Shown: positions 24,961 to 38,700, counted from the stretch's first letter. The stretch is DNA of 64,000 bases from Tribonema minus (GCA_017506865.1 JAFCMP010000001.1:1550001-1614000); one strand, 5' to 3'. A program made the numbers and translations. Notes: a model not told the origin generated them from the sequence alone.

Positions 24961-26422
24961 TTTTCGTCAAGGCCTCGTGATATCGTGGCACTGCTTGTGT
25001 GGAGCTCCCGTGTGGGCGCTGCCTTGTGCGCCTTGTCTCATGATCATTTTCAAATCCAGCGAGGTGACTGCCTTGCAAGGCTGAGAACACCGCTCATGAC
25101 GGCCAAGCCAAGGGCTGTGTGCCATCCTGTCTACGAAGCGCGCGGAAAACTGCTTCAAATTTGGGAGGGGCGGAAAGGTTCGGTGAAAGGGCGGAATGGC
25201 TGGAAGGGAGGGCGGGATGGCTGCAAAAGCTTAGCTAATAGCCAGCCGCCAAGCCAAGATGTGACCGAGAACGCGCTCGGAAACGCGCCAACCGCCCAAC
25301 GTCGTGACAGCGTGTCCGTGGCATGAACGCGCTCGACAGCTTGTGACGACTCCCAGTACTTCTGACCACACAACCTATTTCGCTTTGAGCTCAGCAAGTC
25401 GTTCAAGACCAGTGAGCTGCACCATGAAGTGTCTGCCAGGCCACAGCGATGCAAGCCAGCTGGCGCAACAGGATCTCCTGATAGGATGTACTGCAGAAGT
25501 AGTTCACTTGTTTCTGGCCCTTCATCGTCGCGACGTAGACCATGCCAGACCGCCAACTGCATGCACACGCCTTGAGTAATGCCACAGATCACCGCAGCGT
25601 ACGCCACGACATGAGGCAGACAGCGGTGTGGACAAGGAACCATACATGCTTGACATGGCTGGTGACTGATATATATTGGCATTGTGCTGAGCACAGGCCG
25701 CGGTTGCACTAAAACGCCAACTCACCACACAGGCGTGGATGTTGTTTCAAGATTCAATGAATTACATGAACCAAGCCTGGACCACATTACACCTCGGTAA
25801 TCCCGGTAGGCCCGCTTTGCAACAGATGGGACACTTCCAAGCATGGGACTGGTGCACCCAGCAGCGCTGGCTCCCTCCGCTACTCCTCACAAAACAAACG
25901 CTGCTGTGTTCACGTGATGGCAGGTGCCAGCGTCCGAGTGACTGCTGCACTCGCAGTGCCAGAATGGCACATCAGGATGAAGCTACGACAAAATGCAAGC
26001 AGAAGCTGACCTACAGTAGTACGCACACACGGCTTGGTGTTCCTAACTTCGACCCCTACCCTAGGTGTGAGTTTCACAGTAAGCCCTATCGTATCCTGGT
26101 GTTCACAGCTTCTTAGTCAGCGCCGTATGCTGCTCGAAATGCCGCAGTGCGGCACCAACACGCATGCACGCACGCGCACACGGGCCTTACAAGACCCTTC
26201 AGCACGCCCATGCCTCGCGCCCTCGCCGTCCGCACCGCAGTCACTCAGCTCGCTGAGCAGCCCGCAAACTGCGCCAACGCTTTGCACACGCAGCAAAAAA
26301 CGGCCGTACCGCCACACTGTGCCTTGGTGTATGCGTCCTGGCGACTCGAAGCCCACTCAACAAGCGACGACGCGTTTGAACGCCAGAAAACCAAAGCGTC
26401 GCCCTACCGACGCGCCCTCGCT
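24961..26422. other. Region between ALDH3-B start and the membrane-protein stop
   Basis: Upstream flank of ALDH3-B and 3' flank of the membrane-protein gene, both on the minus strand. I see no convincing exon. The longest frames here are antisense shadows or low-complexity readings. Confidence 0.5.
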
Positions 26423-29400
26423 TCAGAGCCCCACGACGCTGCCGCCGCTGCCGCCGCCGCCGCCACCGCAGTTCGCGAACGGCGCCGCGTACGCGTCCGC
26501 AACCTCGTCGAGGCCGCGCGTCACGCCGGCGCCGGCGGCGCAGCGGTCGGCCAGCACGGCGAGCAGCGCGCACGCGACGGGGACGTTGGAGCCGAGCCAC
26601 ATGGCGCGCCACGACGCGAGGCCGCGCAGCTGCAGCGTGCGCAGGAAGATGGCCGCGCAGTACGCGGCGCCCATGTTGGCGTTGAAGGACGCGAAGAGGG
26701 ACGGCTCGAGCGGCCAGCGCGCGGCGACGCGCGGGCGCCAGCCGCGCCCCTCCAGCGCGATGCAGAGGAGAATCGGGATGTACAGCAGCTGCACATGGCC
26801 GAACCTGCGCAGCGGCGGCGTCGGCGGCGGCGGCCGGGGCGGCGGGGGCAGCGGCGGCGGCAGGATGGGACCGCATCAGCACCTGTCAGGACTAGTTTAC
26901 GTGGGCACACATTGCACTATAAAGTCCTCCTTTTTACATTGTCACAGGCAATGAACCGGCGCAGACCACTCATGGTGGGAAATTGGGCGGCTTTTGCTTC
27001 AGCTATGGGGCGTCCCACTTCTGGCAACAGTGACAAAATCCCTAAAGCACCCATCTTGCAACATCTGACAGACTTCAGGGTAACATTTACGTAGACGAAT
27101 TGTCAGATGTGCTGTCTCTAACTTGCCGGCATCAAGGGTACTGTGGCACGCCTGGGCATGGGAAGGGTTGCACGTGTTCAATGCACTTCGCTGTACAACT
27201 ATATACGCTGTGTGGTGAGCAGGGGTGCAAGCTCAAGTGAACGAGTTGAAGCTAGGTCACCTGTAGTTGGCGTTCATCGCGTTGAGCTCCACTTGCACCT
27301 TGGCGGCATCAACGCCCTCTCTCGACCACTGCGTTGGACCACCAAACATCGAACATGGAGTAGTGTCAGCCCATCTGGAATTTGCAGCTCAAATATTGTT
27401 GCGCGTGCCTCGCTCAGCTCACGTCATGAGGTCAAGCATCGCCATGGCGCGCATCTGAGCGTATGCGTACGTGTGCACCTGCCTGCCGCATGCGATTGAC
27501 TCACGTATGTAAAGCACTTACGTCCAGAGGATGGCAGGCCATCACACAATGAGCGTGCTGTTCACGCCTTCTTGCCTTTCTGGGCTTGTAGCTGCTATGG
27601 ACCATTTGCTGGTTGTTAAATGTACATTTTCCTCGTGATGATGCAAGTGTCACATGAACTCAACGCTGACTTCAGCAGACACAAGTTTGCTGCTCATACC
27701 ACCACTAAGTGGCAGTGGAACTTGCAGATTTGGCTTGAAAAGCAGTTCTGACTGTCAGATCTCATCACACGTTCAGTGACACTTGCACTTGCACCTCCTT
27801 CCTCGAATACGGTTTTGACTGTCAGATCTCGTCTACATAGGCAACAAGGCCTGATGTGGGTATGGATGCAATCATCTGATGAAGTTTGACTTGAGGCTCG
27901 CCCCTCACCCACCTTCTTGGTTGACATTGCACGATCCTGAACCAGAAGGACTTCTGTATCCACAGAGTACCACAGGACAATGGCGATGAAGAGCACTGCT
28001 GCGACTCTGTCAAGACCCATGTCGCCAAACACTGCCGGAAAGTAAGGGGGACCAAGGGCCCACCAGGCCTGCAGCGCATTGTCATAATGCATCAGTTAGT
28101 GTCTGAGCGAGGTGTACATTACAAGACTCAATTGATGGTGATGATGTATGCAATTTCATACATATGCGGGACTCCAGTTACAGCGACATGGTGGCTAAAG
28201 TTATAGAAGTAGATAAAATAGCAGTCTTGGGCGCACACCAGGTATTTGCAAACGCCTGCACGCTGCTGCACACGAAGACATGCGAAGGGAACGCCCAATC
28301 TGTCGTGAAACAGTGTGAGGATGTCTTTGAGGGTTTTGATGTACCACACCATTCACACGCAGAACGCCAATGCTGCGCTGTGTTGCAAAATTTTGATGCA
28401 GCACGTCGTATACATGCGGAACGCCAATGCTGGGCTGTGTTGCAGCACCAATGTCCAACTCGAAACTCTTGAATGCAGTGCAGACTAGGCTCAGCTGCTG
28501 CATAGGAGGTGAACACAAGAGCACACTGAACGTCAAGCCCTCCTTTGCTTAAATATCGACAAGTCCTTGAGCACAAAGCTCGACTCCTGCTCCTTTGAGA
28601 CATCATGGACAGAGTACAAGATGCTGTACACTTGTGTCTACTTACTACCTTGAAAAATGTAAAGCTCAAGTGGAACATAGAGCACAACAGTCCGCCGTGT
28701 TGCTCCAATAAATTGTGTGTACCGCACTAGCATTTGCGATGCGGCATTTTCAAGCTGATCATCGTCAAACTGATGTGCGACCAGTTACGATGCAGATGCA
28801 TAACTTATCGTGCAGGCGTTCACCAAACGCACAATGGCGTGTGCAGGAATGCTGTAGCACAGCAGATAACCAGCCTGCTGTCATATGGCTTAGTTAAAGA
28901 TGGTGTTTGCAGTACGGATGCATTCAATTGTCAGATTGGCAGCTTCTCTTGCTTCTGTCACCAACACAAGCTCATGGGGGCACTATCTGTAGCGGGCGTG
29001 GCCGAGCGTACGCAACACTTGCTTTTAGCTGAGGTTACAAACGTGATGTGCGCACACGCATTGCATAGGCAGAGCGTCATATCTTGCTTATTCATAAGGT
29101 TTCTTCCTGCCAAGCGGAAGGTACAACAAGCACTCCTGGGCTTTTTTGTGCCCTGAGCGAGGTATTACGATACGAAATACTATCCTGACACCGGTGCCGG
29201 AACCTCGACGAGCCCATGACGGTCAAAAACGCTTCGAGAAATGATTTGATACGTACCATGAAGAAGAACAGCATCCCTTGCCCTGCTGCGTGCTTCAAGC
29301 CATGAGCTGCCTTGCCGGACACTCGCAGCAGGCGTGGAAGCAACGCAGTGCCACACGTGGCCATGCCGAGATACACGAGGACCGGCAGCGCCCAATGAGG

Positions 29401-29643
29401 CGTGGTCGAGATAGCAATACCACGCCAGGCCTGAATTACGCTGCGAAGCTGCCACCACGCATCCACTAGAACCAGAGCGGAGCCGCTGATGGCGTGTAGG
29501 TGCAGAAAGTCGTGGCGGGTCCAGAGCCTGCTCCGCCAATACGAGAGCTTGTGTGACAGCGGGCCCAGGATAGCCTTCATTGTCAGCGACTTCAATGCGT
29601 GCAAAGCCGCACTTGACGTGGCGCACGGTACTGATCTCATCAT
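26423..29643 (-). CDS. Predicted multi-pass membrane protein, unknown function
   Basis: Four exons proposed by phase and composition: 29643-29257 (starts MMRSVPCATS, ends GMLFFFM, donor gtacgt), 28265-28182 (CKYLVCAQDCYFIYFYNFSH, donor gtaact), 28068-27913 (WWALGPPYFPAVFGDMGLD, then AAVLFIAIVLWYS, donor gtgggt) and 26788-26423 (LLYIPILLCIALEG to the stop after GGSVVGL). All borders are phase 0, giving about 330 residues. Several 18-22 residue hydrophobic stretches predict at least five membrane spans; the C-terminus is Gly-rich. I do not recognise the family. An additional exon between 26789 and 27912 is possible. The start lies 91 bp from the divergent ALDH3-A start, so the two may share a promoter. 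Exon 2 and its acceptor are the least certain. Confidence 0.55.
28335..28460 (-). repeat. Tandem repeat upstream of membrane-gene exon 2
   Basis: Two units of about 58 bp, each with a ttttgatg block followed by cggaacgccaatgctg or cagaacgccaatgctg, then gctgtgttgca. It lies just upstream (gene sense) of the proposed exon 28265-28182. A third, weaker gttttgatgtac block precedes them. Confidence 0.6.
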
Positions 29644-29734
29644 CAGCGTCTCGCTGGTGGCGTCGTGGCGGAAGTTGAGGCAAAGTTCAAGTTCAAGAGT
29701 AGTTGGGTGTGCTTGCCCATTGGAAGAGACGACA
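29644..29734. promoter_or_regulatory. Short divergent promoter region
   Basis: Only 91 bp separate the proposed start codons of the membrane-protein gene (minus) and ALDH3-A (plus). It contains aaagttcaagttcaagagtag, a local doubling of agttcaag. No TATA box is seen. It is inferred to act as a bidirectional promoter; 5' leaders may overlap. Confidence 0.4.
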
Positions 29735-32700
29735 ATGGAGGCAACACCTGTGACTGACATCCCTGGCATCGTGTCTGATTTGCGAGCCAGCTTTGCCTCT
29801 GGGGTGACCCGGTCTCTGTCCTTCAGGAGGGCCCAGCTGCAGCAGATCGCGCGTCTGGTGGATGAGAACTGGGCGCAGCTCAGCACTGCGCTTACTGCAG
29901 ACCTCGGCAGGTTTGTAACAGGAGCAACATGAGCTTTAAAAAACACATATGGCTGCGGGGGGGCGCAAACATGCAACAACTTCAATCATGGAGTGATCGT
30001 CGCATCCGCGTCCTCGTGATTTTGTTCGAGTGGTGCCATGTGAGCACTCCAATTGTACAGAGAATGCTGCTGCTGTAACATTACCGTTGTCCATCGTTTT
30101 GTCATTGCAGGTCAAAGAAGGAAAACGATGACATCAGCCTTGGCGATGTGAAGACTCAGGCAAGCATCGACAGTGTGATGCACCATGTACCTACATGATA
30201 ATAATCTTTGGAATTGAACGAGCATGCTGTGATAAAAAAATCCAAGTAGAGAGAGCTGAGCGAAAATGCGCACAAAAAAATGCGTTGCATGGGCACCGCA
30301 ATCAATCATTCAAATGAGTATCGCATACGTACTACCTAGGCTGCCGCACTTGTCTTCAGCAATGTGTGCCACCAACGTGTTGCACATATCACTGGTACTG
30401 GGACATCCTCAGGATTTTCTAGTTTTGTGGCTTGCGTGATGTATACCTGGTGGTGCTTCTACTCTACACATGCTTGCTAGGACATTCGTGTAGTCTGCGA
30501 TAGCAAAAAAGAGCTTGGTACGTCCAAGGTACATTTGGCAAGGCTGCAGCAGCGAAGCCAATAGTGCTGTGCTTCGAAGTGATTTGCAGCAAAGATATGC
30601 GTCTCCTGGCATAGTGTCATCGCTGGACCGCTTGCAAGCAGTGTCAAGCAGGCAAGTCACATTTTGAGCACGTTCTGTTGCACGCACGGTGCGATGAGCC
30701 TTCATCTCAACTGCAGGCATCATCACTTGTGGGGAATACCTACCTGCTCATATGAAACAGCCAGCGCGTCAGCTAGATTCGAGGCTGCAAGAAATAAAAA
30801 CTCACGGACGGCAGCCGTTTCGACTCCATCGCCTGGAGGTGAAACAGCCATGCACTGCGAGGCCATACAATTACGGGCGTGCGCGTCATCCTGCGTGCTG
30901 CAAGACTGCGCAACGTCAACGACGACGATGACGTCCCAGCTGAGCCCTATGTCCAGCAATCGCTGCCGCCACACGCGCCGTTCATGCTCGCGCAGCCATT
31001 GCTTGAGGGTTAGGGTTAGGGTAGGGGTTGGGGTTCGGATTAGGATCAGGGTTAGGATGAGAGTTAGGATCATTATTAGGGTAAGGATTAGGGTAGGGGT
31101 TAGGTTCAGGATTAGGGTCAGACGCGCATGCCACCAGATGGCCAGGGCCATGCATGGCCCCACGAAGGAGGGGCTAAACGCGCCGACAAAGCACCTAGCA
31201 GAGCTGGGGACGCTGATCCACCCCATTGAGCCCATCGCGCACTGTGGCATGCCCGTCAAGCCCTTGAATGCGCCGCAGCGCCGCCGTGGCTGCGGCGAAA
31301 GCGCCACCGCCTGCGCGCGCGCGCGCACTTCTTTCGCCCGGTCTCAAATGCGCAGTGGCAGCCTGAGCCTCGCGACAAGCGCGTTGAGCACAGCACGCGC
31401 CATGGCATGCCCTTGAATGCACCGCAGCGCCAGCGTGGTCGCGGCGCCAGCGCCACCGTCTGTTGGCGCGCGCACACGCGCGTTCTCAGAAAACAGCTGC
31501 CCGATCCCGAACCCGCAGTACACCGCTGAGCCTCACAGTAAGCACGTCAAGCCCACTGCAGCGCCCACGTGAGCGAGCCCCGGCGAGCTCGCGCGCGCCA
31601 GGTGGCTCGGCGGTCCTCCGCTGTTATCCGCATCGACTGCTCACACGCTGAACAACGGCAGCGGTGCCCCGCCTCGCAGCTGCCCTACATGTTGTCGACC
31701 TGCGAGAAGGAGCCGAAAGCGCGGGCCGTGCACGTGCCGTGCTGCTCCGCCGCAGCGGCTGCTCGCACAATTACTCAACGTTGTCTCCGCTAGACCCTGC
31801 GGTCAAACTGCGCTCTCCATTGTTGTGTTGGGCAACGGCGGCGCCGCGCCCTCTGCAGGTGCACTACGTGCTGCCGACCTTCGAGAAGAAGGTGCGGCCG
31901 TCGCGCGTGCCGCGTGCTGCGCCGCAGAGGTCCCTAGCGCGCGCGCAAGCAGCTGTCGCTCACCGCCACTTTGCCCACCAAACCTCGCGCTCAATCACCG
32001 GCGCTCTCAATCGCCGCGTTGGGCCCCGCCCCGCAGGTGCGCTACATGCTGTCGACCTACAAATGCGCAGCCAGCGCGCATGCCGTGCGCTGCGCCGCAG
32101 CGGTCCCCTCGCGAACCGCGCCCAATCACCAGCGCTGTCAATCACCGTGTCCGCAACGGCTGCGCCCTCTGCAGGTGCGCTACATGCTGTCGACGTTCGA
32201 GAAGAAGGCGCGGCCGGTGCGCGTGCCGACGCTTGCGGACGCCAGGGACGTCGGCCGCTGGGAGATCGTCCCCGAGCCGTACGGCGTGGTGCTGATCATC
32301 GCGCCGTGGAACTACCCCTTCGGGCTGGTGATGAACCCGCTGGTGAGGACGCAGTGGCAGCGGGGGGGGGTCGACGCCAGCCCCCTGTGTGTTTTGCCTG
32401 TTGTGTGTCGCAGCTTGTGGTGCATTGGTGCTAGCTTGATGTTGTTCGTCCAACTGCACAGCGGGCAATCGCACACTCAATGCAGGACTGCGCAGTAGTC
32501 TCAATGCCCCCGCGAGTTTAGCGGACACTCTGATTTGCGCGATGGCCATGCAATGCTGTCTTGATTTGCCGCTGTGTTGCTGCTGCCATGGCAATGCTCA
32601 AGCGCATCAGTGATCATGCAGGCGTCAAAGCTGGCGCAGCATGCTGCTACGTAGGTCGTGTCTGGCAGCTGCAAGTGGTATATTGGCCAGGTTCAATAGA

Positions 32701-35700
32701 GACAGGCCCGCCTCGCAGGAAATTAAAATTAAAACTGTTGCGCTGGCTTGCTCTGTGTCATCACACAATGGCGTTCCGAGTCTGTACGCTCATGCCGAAC
32801 GTACGCTGACGACGAACCTCAACAGCCCCACATGATGCGTCAGACATCATTGCCTCTCACAGAGCAGGCGCACAAGGGTCTGACGTGCCTTTGCGCTGCG
32901 CCTGATCACCAATGACCGCAACAGATCGGCGCCATCGCCGCCGGCAACGTGGCAGTGATCAAGCCATCTGAGATCTCCGCCAACACCACAGCGCTCATCG
33001 CCGACCTCATCCCCAAGTACCTGGACGCCAGGGTCGTCAGGGTGGTGCTGGGCGCGGTGCCGGGTATGTATCTAGGGAAGCAGTGTGTGGTGCTGAGCGC
33101 TGTGTCAAGTGGCGCGAGTGATGGGTATGTACGTATTGAAGGTCTGCAGTGCCGAGTGTGTCGAGTACGCAATGACGGGTACGTCTGTACTGATGCCGTA
33201 AATGCTGAGCGTTGTTCCACGTGCATTGCACTGAGAGAGGCCGGGTATATATGTACTGAAGCTTTATGCGTTTCTGAGCGCTGCATGCGCGCCGAGAAGC
33301 ACGTATGCGGTGCTGAGCGCAGTGTCAGGTATACGGTGATTATATTGTCATGTGTTGTGCAATGATACATACCTGTTGCATGTTGACAGTGCGCGGGACT
33401 CACCTGCATAAAAATCAGCAATATCATGTGTGTGCATGTCAGATGCACATCTGACGCCATACCGACCGCTGCGTTGATGCGCAGAGACGACGGCCCTGCT
33501 GGAGCAGCGGTTTGACATGATATGCTACACGGGCGGCACGCGCGTCGGGCGCATCGTCGCCGCCGCAGCCGCCAGGCACCTCACGCCTGCGCTGCTTGAG
33601 CTGGGAGGTCAGTAATGGCAGTGTTTGTTGTGTTCCGCTGCAGCTACGGCCACTCAGCGCTGTTGCCCGTAAATACTAATGATGATCGTGTGGGCTTGTG
33701 TGGCTGTGCGCCCCAAGAAGCGTTGTTGTTCGGCATCGGCGAGCGTTCCAAGTGATGGAGAAGTGGCAGCACGCGCATTGCACAGTCCAGTAGATTCAAA
33801 GGCAAGACAATGAACGCAACAGCACGAAGTTTGAGTACCATTTGCGTCCAGGATTGCTAGGGTAATTCACCAACCCTAGGTGTCAGGGTCAGGTGCGGTG
33901 TCCCGCGCTCCTGCTGGTACTTGGTCAGGACAGTGACGCTGAGCTGCTGTGAGCATGCAAAGGCCACGCAGACATTGATTGCAGCGGGGCTGTGGTCTGA
34001 CTTGCATACACCGAGTGTGCGCATGCAGTCTACAGTAGTCTACCGTCAGTAGCATCAACACCCGCTTTGATGCAAATAGCAAGCGCATTTGAATTACGGC
34101 CAGAGTCTCGTGTTGCATTCGACCTTAAAACACGCGACGTTGAAACTTGCAAACCCAAACCCAAAAAAGTGGCGCTTTCAGCTGCGTTACACAAGCGGCA
34201 GGTCAAGCTTCATGCCAGTGATGTTAATAGGGGCTGACGCGTTTCAACCGTCAATGCGCCAGGCAAGTGCCGCATGTACAGTACATGCGCAAGCTGGCGC
34301 ACCGTTTCCGACGTCGCTGGGGTAACAACCTGATGTGCGTATGCAGGGCGAGTCCGCTCTCAACAAAAACTTCTTGTGCTGCCGATCTTTCCGAGAGTCT
34401 TCGACACTGCTGCCATCTTCACCACCGTCGCTCTCTGCCTTGTGCGTCGTCAGGCAAGTGTCCCGTGTACGTGCACAAGTCGGCGCACCTGCCCGCCGCC
34501 GCGCGTCGCATCCTGGAGGGGCGGCTGCGCAACTGCGGCCAGATGTGCACCGCTGCCGACTACGTCCTCGTCGACAGGGAGGTCGCGCCGAAGCTCGTGG
34601 ACGAGGTCCGTTGTCGACTAGAGCAAATGTTGCATGGTGGCATGCATTTGAAGTAGATGTACTTCAAGGTTTAGCAGCAAAAATGTTCGACCGGCCTCGT
34701 CGACAGGGACGGCGCGCCGAAGCTCGTGGACGGGGTCCGTTGTCGAGCAGAGCATACGCTGCGTGTCGACAGGCATTTGGAGTACTTCAGTATATGTACT
34801 TCAAATTTTAGCAACAAAACAGTTCGACCGGCCTCGTTGACAGGGACGTCGCGCCGAAGCTTGTGGACGAGGTCCGTTGTCAACGTGAAGTAGGGCATAC
34901 GCTGCGCGCCGACATGCATTTGAAGAATATTGGCTTATGGGCAAGGTCCGTTGTAAAGTAGAGCATACGCTGCGTGTTGACATGCATTTGGAGTATTCTG
35001 ACTGCGTTGAGACTGTTGTAATGACACACTTCGAAGGACCGAACCCGTGTATCTTGCAAATGCTGATTTGAGTGAAGGGGTAAAAGGCTATTCAAACCTG
35101 GAGATAGCTGGTTTTCTGCAAAAATTATGAAAGTAGAGCATTCTTCACTTATAGTTTGGGGTAGAGCACTGGAGGTTTGGCAACAAACCGCTTCGATTGG
35201 GGAAAGCAATGAAGCCACCATGGCCATAAAATGATGGACGTAGCAGTAGCACTTGGGAAGAACAAATGTGTCAGCGCACTCACCCCCGCATGACGGTGGC
35301 TCACCAACCAGGTGCGTGCGTCATTCTAAGTATACTAGTCCTTTGCATGTGCTATCTGTTGTTGACATGCGTACGCGCGTGTCAGTGCGCATGCGCTTCT
35401 CAGTCAGCACGCGTACATGTGTCAACGCTCACCCCCTGCTGCGAGTGGCTCATCGATATGGTGTACAGTTCCACATGTCAGCGCTCACCCCCCCACATGA
35501 AGTCATTGTCGCAATCAGAGGTGCGCACAGGCCCACAGGGCTGCGTCTTAGTGAGGTGTGAGGTCGAGCATATATCAAAGAGGCCTGCCCACGCTGCCGA
35601 GAAGAGTTTGTCAGAAGTACAAACACAGCGTACAATGATTACTCCGCTGATTGCGGGAGATCATGATTGAAGCAGCTGAAACACCTGGCTTGACTTTCAG

Positions 35701-38700
35701 CGAGTCTTTGCAAGAATGCTGTGCGATCATGTTGTTGAACATGGAGCAGCATGATTGAGGGTGCTGACGCGCCATGCCTGTAACTGTTTTACAATGTTGC
35801 CAACCTACATAGCGACTTTTGCAGGCCTTTTATTCAGTGCGCTTGCTGAAAACGGAGAGCGCAGTTTTGTGAGCACTACAAACGGGGACAGGGCTGCATT
35901 TTGTGAGCGCAGTGAAATTCATGGAAAACAATTCAACGCATGGGCTTGAATATCAAGAATACTGTACTTGACAAAGCTATGAATGGAGCAGCCAAGATTG
36001 ACATCACATCCATTGAGCAGCCAAGCTATGTGCATACTGCATGGTACGCTCACAGGTGTGCACGCTCCGTGCTCTCTGCGCGCCTCGATGTCCGCGCACC
36101 CCCCCCGCCAGATGAAAGACAAGCTGGCGAAGCACTGGGCCGACCCGCAGGCGCACAGCCAGTACTGCCGCCTCGTGTCGGAGGCGGGCGTGGACCAGGT
36201 TGCGGCCTTCCTTGAAGTAAGTCCTTGAAGCAAGTGCGCACCCAGTGCTCAGCTTGGGCTTTTGAAGTAAATACCACTCTGCGTATACACCGAAGCGTCT
36301 GTGCATCTTGAGCCACTGCGTGTGGTCAGTTGTGACCGCTCTACAGTTGCAAAGTACGTCGGGGGGGATCAAGCCGTTATGCAGGCATTATGCGGCAAGT
36401 GGCATTTTTCTTCCCAGTTGCTGGGGTGAAAGCGGCTCTCATGATTTCTTGCGACAATGGGACTTCAACATGTCCCGGTGGCAAACTCAACTTGAATAAT
36501 GGCACCTCAACATACCGTTTTTGCCCCTGCAGCAGGTGTGCATTACCACAAAATTTGACACATCGCAAGGTAATGCGCTGTGAAGTAGCAGTGGCAGTGC
36601 TCAGCATGGTGGGGGTGCTATGGGAACAGCATACGTACCGCATTAAGCCGGCACGTCAACCTACTTCAACGCAGGAGGACCACGGCGGCAAAGTCGTCGC
36701 CGGCGGCAAGATTGACCGCGGCGACCGCTACATGGAGCCCACCATCGTGCTGGCGCCGAAGCCCGAGAGCAGGCTCATGACGGAGGAGATCTTCGGTCCC
36801 ATCCTTCCTGTCGTGCCCATCGACGGCGGCATCGATGAGGTGAGCTGCACCCACCCTTTTTGGGGGTGGGTTTGGAGCTGGAATTCGGCATGAGGAGAGG
36901 ATGAAGGTATGCGTCAAGGGGCGTCTTTGGTCGTCTGTAGTTGTGAGCAGCGGTATTTGCTCACCATTCCTGGGGGTGGATTCGGAGCTGGTACAGTATT
37001 TGCCGCGACGAGACGGCGGAAATCTCTGCATCGTGGGGTCGTCTCTGGGCTTGAGCAGTTGTGAGCAACGGTGTTCAAGATGCGACCTCCTGTGTGATGG
37101 TGCTTGTTGAGGCTGCCACAGCGCCACGAGCGGGACGCACAACCAAGCGTTGGAAGCGAATGTACTTCCTCCGGCTTTCTGGACGCCTGAGCATGGTTGG
37201 CTTGGTGCGACAGCATGGCGTATCGCCAATCGGAAAGCTGGGTTTCCTTGGTGATAAGCGCTGCTGCACCAAGCGCCGAGTGCTGCTATGGCGGGCGCCG
37301 CTGCATGGTTGGAACAGTGACAATACTTGGGAAATAAAATAGAAGTACTGTTATTATGGGCCTCTGAGCATTGCCGCGAAGCTGGCGCGGAAGGCACTGC
37401 GAGCTGCCTCAAAAGTTACCCATGCGGACTACTGATGCATGTTGCAATAGCCCTCCTGGTGTGTATGATGAGCTGAGGCATGTATGATTTACACTACTAT
37501 TAGTAACCTCTAGGCTTCTCATCCCGTGCGCTTCTGGCGGGCCACGCTCAGCGTGCCTAAAACCTCCATGATCATGTTGTTAGCCACCATGGCAAGAGAC
37601 TGCAGTCAGTCGCCTGCGGAGCGCTGCCAGGTGATCGAGAGACGCAAACCTGGGACTAATACTTAGTAGTACGTGGAACATCTGCTATTACTAACTTTCT
37701 GCAATTTATCATTTATGTTGCGTCAAATGCAGGCCATCGAGCGTGTGAATGCCAAGGGCACCCCCCTCGCCGCGTACGCCTTCATGGACGACAAGCAACT
37801 TGCTGAGCGCTGGGTGGAGCGCGTCTCCGCAGGCGGCATGGCCATCAATCACGTGGTGCGTTGACGTGCCAGCACGTGCAGCAATGCCAGTGCATCTCAG
37901 CACAACAGGTGTCCGGTTGTGGATACATAGCTAGTTGGGTGCCGTGCGGGAGCCCTGACAAGCCATATTGATGTGCATGTCTGATCGTGGTCCAGGGTGC
38001 TCGCCGTGTCAGAGCCCTCTTTGGCGGAGCGAGGGCGCGCAGCTTTGGATTAGGTGTTGATTCTTAATTTTGTTTTCTTTGTAAGTGCTGCCACAAAGCG
38101 GCCCGAAGCTTGAAACGAGGAGAGACTCTCGCTGGGGCGCACCCAGCCCAGGCTATGCCTGCTGCTGTCCCCACCTGCGGCAATGCCGGCGCTGAAAGTC
38201 GAGCAATGTGTTTCTGAGATCGCCGTCATTTACATGAACAGCATGCCATGACACATCATCATGCGGGCTCAGCAAATGCGCCGCATGTGTGTGCTTGTGT
38301 CACTGACATGAACGCTTTGGTAACCTTGATTCATTTCGGCAGGCGGCGCATGTGAACAACATCAACGTGCCCTTTGGGGGGAAGGGGGAGAGCGGCATGG
38401 GCTCAAACAGGGGCGCCTACAGTTTTGACGGTAAGCGAACTTGCGCTATTCACGACACTGCTGGCCAATGCACCCGACAAACCACTCTTACCGATTAGTG
38501 CCTTGTCGGGGGAAAACAAATTCCCTCCACCTTTTTCAAAAACTTTGACCCCTCACGTCATCAACCGTATCTACCTGCTGACCCCCCCCCCCCCCCCCTG
38601 CGGAGCACTGCCCTGCGCATTGAAGCTCGGGGGCTGCAGGCTGCATACGCTGAGCGGAAGGAATGGTGAAAAGCGCTCGCGTGCAGGGTGCAAAGCGCTC

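Noticed and set aside
26147-27094. 315-codon plus-strand open frame
   Set aside because: Arg/Ala-rich antisense reading of the last exon of the membrane-protein gene; composition is typical of GC-rich shadows.
31664-32498. Long plus-strand frames over the ALDH3-A exon 3 array treated as one protein
   Set aside because: They run through degenerate echo copies; only 32175-32342 joins exons 2 and 4 in phase and matches the paralogue.
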